Assembly: GCA_027574665.1 (NCBI GenBank)
Contig: CM050652.1
Coordinates: forward strand, 8,040,589-8,104,588
Direction: 5' to 3'
DNA: 64,000 nucleotides
From: Rhynochetos jubatus
Taxonomy: Eukaryota > Chordata > Aves > Eurypygiformes > Rhynochetidae
In this document: one piece after another, positions 1-10,800 of the stretch
How the letters are laid out: every line of letters starts with the position of its first letter
Numbering within the stretch: the stretch's first letter is position 1
Position numbers and translations under genes: made by a program
Notes under the pieces: model-generated
What the model saw: the letters and a program-made list of their open reading frames with translations, nothing else
Told to the model about the DNA's origin: nothing
Databases searched by the model: none

Positions 1-306
1 GCCTGAATGCAACAGAAGCTACAAGATTGTGTTAATATTTAATGTTTCATGCGATTTTAATTACATTTTAACACATAAAACTTAAGTCAGGCAGAGAAAA
101 GCTGAAGTGATTTTTTTATTATTACTACTACTGCTGGGTCAGTGAGAGCTGAATCAATGGAAATGCCCAGGTTGGCAAGTAGCAATCAAGACAGCCACGA
201 ACCACAGGCAAGCCACTACGTAAAATTACTTGTTCCTGCTTTTAACTAAGGTTGCCTCATAACAAAGCAGAGGCACAAAATGATTTGGATGTGCTGTACC
301 TATATT

Positions 307-878
307 ATAGAATCACAGAATGGTTTGGGTTGGAAGGGACCTTAAAGATCATCCAGTTCCAGCCCCCCTGACGTGGGCAGGGACACCCTCCACTAGACCA
401 GGTTGCTCCAAGCCTCATCCAGCCTGGCCTTGAACACTTCCAGGGATGGGGCATCCACAGCTTCTCTGGGCAACCTGTCCCAGTGCCTCACCACCCTCTC
501 TGGGAAGAACTCCTTCCTGATATCCAATCTAAATCTCCCCGTTTACAATTTAAACCCGTTACCCCTTGTCCTGTCACTACAGGCCCTTGTAAAAAGTCCC
601 CCCCAGCTTCCTTGTAGCCCCTTCAGGTACTGGAAGATGCTTAAGGTCTTCCCGGAGCCTTCCCTTCTCCAGGCTGAACAAGCCCAACTCTCTCAGCCTG
701 TCCCCATAGCAGAGGGACCCCAGCCCTCTGAGCATCTTCGTGGCCTCCTCTGGACTCACTCCAACCGCTCAATATCCTTCTTATGCTGAGGGCCCCACAG
801 CTGGACACAGCACTCCAGGTGGGGTCTCACAAGAGCAGAGTAGAGGGGGACAACCACCTCCCTCGACCTGCTGGCCAC
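307..878 (-). mobile_element. CR1 LINE, 5'-truncated 3' end
   Basis: The plus strand begins with the inverted CR1 terminus (ATAGAATCACAGAATGG) followed by the typical body, so the element reads on the minus strand. Minus translation gives pieces of the CR1 ORF2 C-terminus such as GDRLRELGLFSLEKGRLRED. The frame is broken, so the copy is dead. It is about 570 bp long and truncated at its 5' end near 878, as is usual for CR1. Its internal C7 run (598-604) corresponds to the expanded G20 run in the copy at 47.6 kb. Confidence 0.95.
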
Positions 879-1306
879 ATAATAAAGGGGATCCACAGAC
901 CACACAAGTAAATACAACCTCTCGGTCTAATCAAGTGGGGTTCGAAGTCAGATTGTAGCAGGACAACTGTAACCAACCCTATTTTACTCTCCTATGCAAG
1001 CAGGAAAAGCAACAGGCAGATGGCTACTGGATTAAGAGTAAGCAAAGTGTGCTGTAACAAAAGTTATTGCTGGAAGGGTTAAAACCCCTGGAAGGGTCAG
1101 GACCAACACTCTGCAGACCTGAGGCTGAGTCCTAGTAAGTAAAAATAATTTAAGAAGTGACCACAGCCTGGTGGTACCACTACCCAAATCTTTGTTTGCC
1201 CAAAACAATTACCATTTCTGCACGTAAATAACTACATCAGTTCAAGACCCAACAGGCACTGCTCACAGTAGGCATGCAGAATGATCGGACCAGCACTGAC
1301 TAATAA

Positions 1307-1447
1307 ATAGAATCACAGAATGGTTTGGATGGAAGGGACCTTAAAGCCCATCCAGTTCCAACCCCCCTGCCATGGGCAGGGACACCCTCCACTAGACCAG
1401 GTTGCTCCAAGCCTCATCCAGCCTGGCCTTGAAGACAGCCAGGGATG
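1307..1447 (-). mobile_element. CR1 LINE, very short 3' fragment
   Basis: About 140 bp of CR1 3' end in minus orientation: inverted terminus AGAATCACAGAATGG, then the CCATGGGCAGGGACACC and CTCCAAGCCTCATCCAGCC blocks. It stops abruptly after CCAGGGATG, the 5' truncation point. It lies 430 bp from the copy at 307-878 in the same orientation. The two differ at several sites, so they are separate insertions. Confidence 0.93.
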
Positions 1448-3388
1448 AAGCTTTGAAATAACCCCTTAAAGATTCAGAAATGGCTGTTCAGAGCTCACCA
1501 GTCAAAAACTGAAGCTGCTGGTGCCTACACTGAGTCTTCACAATAAAAAAAGGTGCACATTAAGCAGACTTCTATAAGCACAATAAAGTTCCTCCGTACA
1601 TACGGCAATTTGCAGTAACAAAGCAAAACACAAGCCTAATATCTACATTACTGAAAAGCCTCATATCACAGAGAGCACAAAGCACAGAAGACTAACCCTC
1701 TTTCCAAAAAAAGAAAACCAAACCCAAAACCAGTTCTTCTGCTGGTGAAAACCCTCAAAGTATTTCATTTCTGTACCAATAAATAAGTATCTAAAATTAA
1801 CAGCTGCAGCTAATCAAAATCACAATAAGAGAAGAGTGGGTATTGAGGGCTGCCCAGCTCCTCTGTGTAATAGGATATTCTTCTCGAAGAAAAGAACTCT
1901 ATATTATTTAAAAGTGCTTTATGCTTTCATAAATTTAAAAGAAAAAAAAAAAAGCTTTAATTTATTGCAGCCTCCACATCCCTTAGAATTAAGATCATAG
2001 AGTCTGGAACTTCAACTACCTTTCTTTCAACGCCTATAAACTTCTTGGTCTAGGAACTGACTTTGATGTTTAATCCCATTAATGAAAAATAGGACAAACA
2101 CCTATTTAGGCCAGTTTCTTCCAATTCAACTGGCATTCAGTAAAACATTTCTATTTCTTCATCACTAAAGAAATCCCGTATTGTGCATGAGATTCATTTA
2201 GAATTAAGTATCCATGCGTAGCATTTGTGAGGATTTTGCTATTAGAAGACCCCTCCTCCCCTCAAAATACTATCCCACCAGAGGGAAAATAAAGAGAAAC
2301 TTTCATAATGTGACTTTTCCTGCCAAATGGACAAATCCAGTTGTGCTGGAGTAGCCAAAGCAGTAACTTCCTATTCTCCTTTATATCAAGGTCCTGGGGC
2401 TCAAAAAGCCTGAACAGCTGCTACCAGCAACTTTATTCTCAAATGCACTCTGAAATACTGCTCTTCCACTTCTGTTTTGTGGATCTCTCCCCCCCCTGCC
2501 TTTGAGAAGTTCATTTTGGATGGCTTCAAGACACCAAATCACTAATTCTTATCATAGTTTGTTTAAATGGAGAAGCCTCAACAGGCTTGGTGGCTTTTCT
2601 TTCACTGTGTGGTCTGGTGGCTATTTTCTTAACATGTTTTCTAAAGGAATTCTCTGTTGCTGAAGAGATTTAATAACTAAGCTTCAGCTATCTCTAGGCC
2701 ACGTGCCTGCATCTCTGAAGTTGATGGAATCAAGTTCCAGCTATTTACATTTTTTTAAAGCAATATATAGAGCAACAGCTGTGCACCCCATCCTAGAAGG
2801 AAGGAAGCAGCATTTGCATAACATACAAAGAAACACTTGTGCAGCAGCAGAGCAGGCACCAAACGATCACACTGCATTGCAGGAAAGATAAAGTAAGCAG
2901 AGAACAGTTTCATGTGAAATAAAAGGTATGATTGTGTTGATTTAGACGTGGCCCCATAAACTCATTGCGCTGGGAATGGTGAAAACCCACAGATTTTATC
3001 ATCCTGCTGGTAATAGCAAAATTTTGTCAAATACTTGTTAAAGTTAAGAGCTCGAGATGGAGTACAGTGCCCAGGTAACCAACACAAAATGTGAGGGGGA
3101 GAGCTGAACTGCTTGCTCCGGACACCAGCCCTTTGTGAGTATTCACAAAAGCGAAATGAGAAGGCTTTTACAGCAAGCTTTTGCAGAGCAACTGCAATTC
3201 AAACAGAAATAAACACCACGATTAAGAATCAGAGTCTTTTCTGATTCTCTGAAAAGATCTGAACATCTGAATCAACAAAAAGTGTCTGCTGGGTTTTGAG
3301 TAAAACGTCGTTTTGACGGAACTAAAACTCAAGGCTGTGCTCTCCCAAATCAATGGGAGGGTGGCACAGACGATTTTTAGACTCTTAC

Positions 3389-3572
3389 CTTTTCTGATTC
3401 ATAAGCAGCTCTCTATGGAGATCTTGATGATTCCGTGATGACTTCACAGGATTAATTAATTTCTGAGGTCTAATTAATTCAGGATTGTCATCATCTATGT
3501 AGTCTGGTTCAGCCATAATCTTCCTTGGAATGGGATATGGATCTTTGGGTTCAGTGTCCTTACACACAGTAT
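3389..3572 (-). CDS. FAM107B: FAM107B, N-terminal coding exon (internal exon, partial gene)
   Basis: This exon encodes the start of FAM107B, a small DUF1151-family protein reported as a heat-shock-inducible, cytoskeleton-linked growth regulator. Seen: the ATG at 3516-3514 has A at -3 and G at +4. It opens [19 protein letters not shown] and runs through [19 protein letters not shown], 42 codons plus 2 nt. The exon ends AAAAG followed by GTAAGAGT. It begins after a pyrimidine-rich tract ending TTCTACAG. From memory the human protein starts MAEPDYIEDDNPELI and has VKTSRNHQ; the paralogue FAM107A has ARPEYREWNPELIKPKKL, so FAM107B is the clear match. The frame is also open upstream of the ATG to the acceptor ([19 protein letters not shown]), entering in phase 1, so an N-terminally extended isoform is possible. 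The remaining coiled-coil exons should lie below position 1. The usual full length is about 131 residues. Identity is certain by pattern; isoform usage is inferred. Confidence 0.94.
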
Positions 3573-4954
3573 CTGTAGAACAGGAGAAAAACTGCAGTTA
3601 ATCTACATTGAAAGGCCTTTTATTAACACATAAAGACAGCATACTAAATTGGTAACAGTTACACTTCTCCTAGATTATTTTCGTCTGTAGTAAGCAAAGG
3701 CTCTCAGAGCAAACATCAGTAGCACCTTTTCAAATAGCAATTTCACATCATCTCCAACACCCTTCATCCACTGACTCGGAGACACTCCCCCCGTTTTAAG
3801 AAGAACGAGACAAATAATTTAGGTTAAGTGCATGAAGAGCCCTACTGATTTTTCATAAGCCTACTCAGCTGAAGTATCTTTAGACCAGCAATACTGAGAT
3901 CCCAAAGACATTTTAAATACTGACTATATTAATACTACAAATGTGTACCAAAACCAGTTTCACTTTCTGCCATCAGCATCGTGCCATGGGGAAAGCACCC
4001 CTGGACTGCACTGTACCACTGGAGCAACAGCTTCCATGTGGAAATGGCCAGACCTGCAATTGTTAGGATGGGGGACAGACTGTTGAGTGGAAAGGCAGAC
4101 GAGAAGAAAAAGTTGGGGGAGGTTGTTTCTTAAAGGCAGAATTTCACCCAGAGAAAATCCACAGAAATCCACTGATGTCTTGATTTCCATCATCTGGAAA
4201 TGCCGCATTTTCCTACCCTGGTATAGAAAACATATCTATACGCCAATTAACAGCACTTCCAATCGACAGCTGACAAGTAAGCTCCAGTTTTCAAATAATT
4301 CCTATGTCCATTCACACCTCGTTCCATTAAAAGCCTCAGTCACAAGAAGTCCAGCACCCGAAACAAAAACCATTCAGAGCGATTCTACCTCAGCTCACTG
4401 CCATGGAGCGCCCGCCCGCACGCAGAACCCGGCACGCTGCAATCATCAGTTTGAAGCAACGTTGGCCCCACAAACAGACCCCAAAAATAACCTCACAGTG
4501 GGTGCAAGGAAGTCACTCCGGATTTGAATGTGTCCAACGGATCCGGCACAGCCCTTTCGGCTTCTCTGTTTAAACGGATGATGTGGACGGTGTTTTACTG
4601 GTGCTACATCTCACACACCAAGCTTCTACGGAGCAGCTCCGATGAGAAACAGCTTACCAGTGTGAGCCGCCCTTGGGGTGGCCCCCGCATTAGTTTTTCA
4701 AGGCAAGTTTGTGGTTTTGAGCTCTGTGGGGGTGCTGGTTCTCACAGGGACCGCCGAAACTAATATAAAAACTGCCCGCAGTTCACAACCACGTAAGTAC
4801 ATTGCTGTACGTGCCATAAACCTCTCACTGACATTGATCGTGCAATAAACACACTTCTCCCATCACCTTCAGAGTCCTCCTTGCTTCAATCAAGCAACCA
4901 GCTATCACCACACATGCAAAATACAGAGGATCGTTGGAAAACTGAGGTACGAAG

Positions 4955-5302
4955 AAATTTGGAAGTTTCCTAACCCAACCTCCTGCTGAGGGCAGAAACA
5001 GGTACGAGATCAGGAGTTGCTCAGGACTTTACCCAGTAAGGTCCTGAAGCTCCCCATGGATGCACAGCCTCTGTGGGCAGCCCTGCTCACCTGGCTTCAT
5101 GGTGAGTGTTTCCTTACGCTCATATGAACCCCTTGTTTCAACTCACGCCCGTCGCCTCTCACCCTCCGGCCATGCACCACGGTGAAGAGCCTGGCTCTGT
5201 CCTATCGGTAAGTTCCTCCAAGGCACAGGGGGCTGCTGCTAGGTGCCCCCAACCCTGCTCGTGCTCCGGGCCGAGCCAGCCCAGGTCTCTCAGCCTCTGC
5301 CA
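4955..5302 (-). mobile_element. Older, diverged CR1-like fragment
   Basis: The order of blocks matches an older CR1 subfamily read in antisense: GGAAGTTTCCTAACCCAACC, a block around GAGATCAGGAGTTGCTCAGG, TTGTTTCAACTCACGCCCG, GAAGAGCCTGGCTCTGTC, and a 3'-side block ending in CAGCCTCTGCC. It is much more diverged than the other copies and lacks the clean AGAATCACAGAATGG terminus. The boundaries are approximate. Confidence 0.7.
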
Positions 5303-6933
5303 CAGCACCCGCACCCCAGCCCATCGCTGAACTCGTACCTCAATTTCCTCGCTGTTCAACTGCGTATCATTAAAAAAACCCAACCCTCTCAAACCCAAAC
5401 CCCAGCATACTTCTCGTATAGTAGCACCATGCCACTAATAAAAAAGGGTGCGGAAGTCCGTTCTCTTCACAACAGACAATGAATAAACTAGCTACAGTTC
5501 TTCTCTGGTTTGTTTTTTTTTTTTAAATAAGGACACAATTCACACTTCCTCAGTGCTGACGTCAGGCTTACCCTAACTAAACCAACTCAAATGTTACATT
5601 TCCAGCCTCCACCCCAAATAAACCTGTTCCCTAAATATTGGTTTTTCTATAATCCTCTATCAGTTCTGTTACACTGATGCGGCTGCGAGCCTTCTAGAAG
5701 GCATTTATCATCAACAGCTCTCCATTAAAGTAAATCTGAAAAATAATCTCCTGCTTCTTCGAGACAAGTCTTCTGTTAACTTAGGCGAAGATGAGAAACG
5801 CAGAATTACCTTCAACTGCCTGTCATGCACAATGTACTATTTTTCTAACACGAGCCCCTGAAAAACAATTTGATTCAGTCACTTCTCAAAAGGTTTGATG
5901 TAAATTTTGCAGCATGTAGATCTGCTTTTGGCAAGCCCTTAAAACAAAGTCTATTTATTCTCCTTTCTTCTGTCTCATCTCTATTTTTAAAAGCATGTAT
6001 TCAACTCAAAGGTCAGGAATTGTGGTTTCCTAATGTAACATGAACTCTACCAGCAGCAAACTTGAATGAATAAAACTCCCTTGGGAACTGAAGACGCTTC
6101 CCGCGTGTGATTAAGTTGTAAATGATTCCAGCTAGGATTTCCAACTAGAGCCAGCGAAACGGAGCACCCAGTTCCCACCCAGTGAATCCTCTGACAGCCT
6201 TTGCAAAACTCAGCCTGGCTGGAGGCCACTAACCCAGTCCTGCGGAGACACTGTGGAATATTATACACAAACAATGCAATTAAGATAGCGTGATTTCTAC
6301 CCACACCCTTTCAAAGCAAACATTTATGAAAGTACAGGCAAGTTTCATGTAAAAAGGAAACCAAGGCACAAAGGATTCACCACGCAGCGGCAGACAGGAA
6401 CAGAACTGACAGGGTAGCCCCAGAGTGTCATTCAGGCTCACACCAATAAACCAGTCAGGCTCGCTGAAGGATCCCTTAAAAGCCCTTAAACATAGTTTAA
6501 TCAATGTTCAAGCAATAACAATTACAAAAATATTAATTCCACGAGTCTCTAGTGCTCACCACCACAAGTCACAACCCATAAAGCTGCTTTCAGATCACCA
6601 CTAGGTGTAACAGTGGGACATGAACCCAAATATCACTTAGCAGGAATACGCTGCCTTAAGCACATCCGGGAGGCCGCTTTTAACCATCTACTGTTACATG
6701 ATCAACTGAGAATGCACAACCCATTTCTGTGTTTCCCTGTTCCCTTGCTCCAAAACAAAGAGATTTGGATCTGGGGGATGTTCCAGCTGAGCTTGGCTCA
6801 AGTTTAATACACCCACTAACTTGGCAGGTGCTTCCCCAGTGCATTTGCTGAATTAGCTGTTGCTGCACAAGCAGCACAAAAGCATTTATCAACCTTACCT
6901 TCTCCTGCCCAACTCTCACAGACTTTGTCCACC

Positions 6934-6955
6934 ACATGTAGACATGTCTACATGT
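6934..6955. repeat. 22-bp perfect palindrome
   Basis: The left half ACATGTAGACA is followed directly by its exact reverse complement. The stretch also reads as 8-bp units (ACATGTAG, ACATGTCT, ACATGTAG). Its centre, AGACATGTCT, fits the p53-family half-site RRRCWWGYYY, but a second full half-site is not evident. Function is unknown. Confidence 0.9.
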
Positions 6956-7385
6956 AGATTTTCACCCAGGAAGAATAAAGAGGGGATCCTGCAGGGAAGA
7001 GGAATTTTAACTCCTCAAACAAAACTGCAAAGCAGTTCTAATATCCCACTAGACAAAAACGTCTCTGTATAAAAATAACTTCAAGCATCCTCCTGGATAG
7101 AAGTTTAATGTTTTCAGACACAAAGATGTTCTTGAAGCAACCAAGAAGTGCCATACTGGTACCTGACTCCTGGAGACCCAAGACCAAGCGATCACAGACT
7201 TGCAATTCTCTCATTTATTTTCCTTGGAGCACAAGTAAATTCAGGGAGAAGAGACCCTCCAAACCAATCATACTCGATAGACACAACTGAACCGGGGTGT
7301 GCCAGAGGCACACAAGTTACGTTGGGGGAACACGTCCAACAGAACGTTTGCTTCCAATGTTATGTATTTTTTCTTCTACCTACAG

Positions 7386-7830
7386 AGGGTTTTTTCAGCA
7401 GGAGTCCCTTCATGGCAGCAACACTGGAAACACACGTGCAAAGAGCGCTACAGCCAGCCAGTAGTGTTTTTAACAGATTCAAAGCAGATCTTAACAACAT
7501 CAGGTTAAGAATTCAGCAGCTGCCAGAGCTTTTGCTACTACAGGGTTTCGATGGCTTCCGCAAGAGAGAGAAATTCGTGCCAAAGAAATCCTTGTGTTTA
7601 TATGGCATTTGGGGAATTGCATTTATTTTCTATCTGGTATTCCTCATACCAGAAATCACTCTCTACATATGGAATCTTGGGTATACAAAATATTGTGAGA
7701 CACCATATATTATTATGCGTATATACAGCATTCTCACCCTTCAAATGATTCCCACAATTATTTCCAGAAGAAAGATTCTTCTGGGAAAGAAGAGGTAGAG
7801 TTGAGGCCCCTTAAAACCCAGATAAATAAA
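7386..7830 (+). other. Candidate plus-strand 3'-terminal exon with a 128-codon frame (speculative)
   Basis: A good acceptor (TTTTTTCTTCTACCTACAG, ending at 7385) precedes an ATG at 7412. The frame runs 128 codons to TAG at 7796-7798, and AATAAA follows at 7825-7830. The predicted peptide begins MAATLETHVQRALQ, has a strongly hydrophobic stretch around residues 64-83 (from LYGIWGIAFIFYLVF) and ends in a basic tail (RRKILLGKKR). I recognise no family. The base before the Kozak core is poor (T at -3) and no partner 5' exon was identified. The combination could easily be chance in 60 kb of intron. Confidence 0.15.
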
Positions 7831-10800
7831 TGCTCAAAAATACCAATCAACATCAAAATAATAGACTAGTCCAGGATCCAAAAGTTACATTAAGGCTAAA
7901 TTCACAACATTTTCTTTTTGCCTTAATAAATTCTTGATTTAATAACTTCCACAGAAGCATTAGCTCCAACATCGAATACCTCCTGATTCTTGAAAAAGCT
8001 TCAACAGCTGTTCTGAGCCATACTGTAACCATCAAACACTATTTTAACTTACATTTTTAGCTCTTTAAACTACCGCGTAGACTTGCGGTTTGTTACAAGT
8101 AACCCAAAGGCATTCTTTGAGAAGAAATATGGTTTTATTCTCCCTCTTCCGACTTCAAGAGGAATCAGAATTCTTCAGCGTGTCTCTGCTCAGACCATGT
8201 TTCCTGACCAGCACTGCCTCGTCTCGGCCAGCTCGGGTGGAAAGCAAAAGAGCTACTTCAATGCTGAGTGCGATTTCCAGCACCATCTCAGCACTGGTTG
8301 CACACGAAAGCTCACCGCCACTATCATTTCTATCTACGTGCTCTCAGTGCAGTAAGAGGCACTTGACTATAGAGAGATTTACTTGACTAATCCTTGATTA
8401 TAGATATCATTAATAACTTCCCACAGTTTACCCTTTAATTCAAGTAAGAGTTCCTGAAAACAGACCACAAAACACTTTTCCCAGCCTAATGCTCAGACCA
8501 GCCACCATCCAAGGGTTTTGGCACTTATTCACACCATCTTTCATGGCTGAAAGGAATGATGGAGTTTGGATCACAGCAAAACACTGCCAGACTGTCTGGG
8601 GAGGGAGAGGGAATGGGCAGGAGGTCCTGAGGGCTGCAATGCCTCTCAGCCCCTCACGCTTTCTTCAAAACAGGCTGCCAATTCCCCCTATGAGTTTTCC
8701 TTCTAGATCAGAAGAGTAGAGTGTCTTCACCTTCCTCAAAATCAAATGTGTTTAGGGCAGTATGGACCTACTGTGCCACAGGGATCACTCGTCAAATATC
8801 ATCCTGTTACCAGATTACTTACTATACTATTGTTCTTCCAACAAAATGAAGACCATTGGACTTTTAAACCCTCTGCAGGCATCTGGCTTCTGTTTATGGC
8901 TCCAGCCTCACTGATCTTAGGAAGGTTATTCCATTCCTGGGTGCCCCAGCTCACACACATACAAGAGAACATCTTAGAACCATCACGAGCTTCTGGCAAG
9001 GCCAATCTTGCTGCTTGTCACACACTTCAAAATTTTCAGATCCCAGCAGAGACAATGAAGTAGGAAGACTGAAAAACTTCTGTCCATACTATGTCAGTGG
9101 AGTTTAACTCCCAGCAGCTTTCTTACACTGGATATCATTAGTTAATGGCTTCATTAGTTGCACGACTGCCAGAAGACTAACAGACCACATATACTTCCCT
9201 CAGAAACAAGGGTGCCGCTCACTTGACCATGGCAGCCCAAAGGAATCTCTGTGACGTCAAGGATACGGAAAGAAGCAGGGCTTGCTGGCTACTGAAGTGG
9301 TTCCTGTTGTCACTTGAGAGGATATTAAAATGAACTGAACCACTCAAAATCTCAAAGAAATGCAGTTAACGCTCATTTTCTTCCCTTACGCACTGCTGAG
9401 AGTGTAATGTCAACAAATCACGCATAAAACATCCACTAGATAAGAAACGAGAAGAAAAAGGGCCATTTTAAAGCTGTTTGTATTGGCACAGGCACCTAAG
9501 GGAGGCAGAGCGCAAGATTTGGGGCAGTGCTCCACGGTATTACAATTCTCTCAAACGCAAAGGGCTGCTCACGGCTCTCGTTCAGGTTAAACACCACCAG
9601 GCAGTCTCTGTCCCTGTTCGGTCAAGTCTTGGGTGCCAAGGGAAGAGCTTCGATCCGCTAGAGGCTGGGGATTGAAGAGCAATGCTGGTGAGGACAGAAC
9701 GGCTGGTCCCTCTTAATCCCTAGGCCACTTGGAAAAGAGATGCAGAAAGACACAAATGGTTTTAAAAATAGCCTCACCTTCCACTAAAATCACTAGGCCC
9801 AGTGAACAGGAATTTGTACTCATCCAGAAGAGATGTCCCCTCAGGCTGCAAGATCTGCGGTGAAGCTCTCTGCCACCAGCTTTGGGAACAGCTGAAAGCA
9901 CCAGCTCTAACCAGGTGCTTTTCTTTCTTCTCTTGCTCACTTAAAATGCTGAAGAGGTATCAATGCACAATACACAATAGCCTGTGTAATTAGAGGTGGA
10001 AGAAGAGAGACTGTGCCTCTCCCCTCCTACTGCAACAGGAGGTCTCCACACAAGGCAGGCTGTAAGAGCACTGGGAGAGAAGAAAGAGATGGAGACCTTC
10101 ATTCACCACCACAGGCAGAGACCACATCCCCTTTTTGTCAGACCCAGGTAAAACTTGGATATAGATATTTTCTGCCACAAACTACCAAGCTTCTAACTTT
10201 TAATACAGGCAGTGGAAAAGGCAGAAGGATGTGGGATGAAGGCTAGCACACTGTCCACAACGCCCACCTTCCCTAAATCCTGGTCTATGTTTAACCCACT
10301 GTAACACCACAGTTCTGTTCAGACTAACAGCAGATAAAGCCGACTATGCATCTCATATCGCTTCTCTTCCCTGAAAGTCCTGCATGTTTATTAAGGATTC
10401 TCCATACTCATTTTGCTCAGGTCCTTGTGACTCCTGAAATCCCTAGACAGGGTTGGGAGATGTGGAAAGCCATTCTGATGACAAGGATAAGACCCAGTGC
10501 TCTGGGCACCTCTCATCAAGAAGGCTCTGAGTAACTATATTGCTTTTTTCCTGCAGATCAACAGTATGTCGTGCACACACATCCCCTCCCGCCCCCCCAT
10601 CTCATGTCACTCATTGGAAAGGAATAAATCATGACTAGCAAAGGCATGCAAGTGAATACATACCTGGCTTTCACCAATACGTTACACAGGCAATTATTAC
10701 ACCGCAGTAAGCCTGACTTTCAGAAGATAATTGAAATTACGCCTGCTAGGAAATGCACTCCACAGCACAGTTTGCAACTAGATTAACCTCAAAAGGTAAC

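Larger units (their letters stand above)
1..3388 (-). other. FAM107B: FAM107B intron downstream of the coding exon
   Basis: The donor GTAAGAGT occupies 3388-3381 on the minus strand, so sequence below it is intron. It contains two CR1 copies (307-878 and 1307-1447), an A12 run at 1942-1953 and a short AT-rich inverted repeat at 29-74. I see no further FAM107B exon: no frame resembles the expected continuation after MNQKR. Confidence 0.75.

Noticed and set aside
4658-4790. Possible minor minus-strand first exon (donor GTAAGCTG at 4657) near TATAAAA at 4764
   Set aside because: The clear TATAAAA is on the plus strand, not the minus strand, and the plus-strand donor after it is too close to the expected start. 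The signals do not form a coherent exon.
5690-5701. TTCTAGAA heat-shock-element-like cores here, near 40972 and an expanded version at 1878-1891
   Set aside because: FAM107B is reported as heat-shock inducible, but TTCnnGAA is expected about 16 times by chance in 64 kb, and none of these has a convincing third unit at the right 5-bp spacing.
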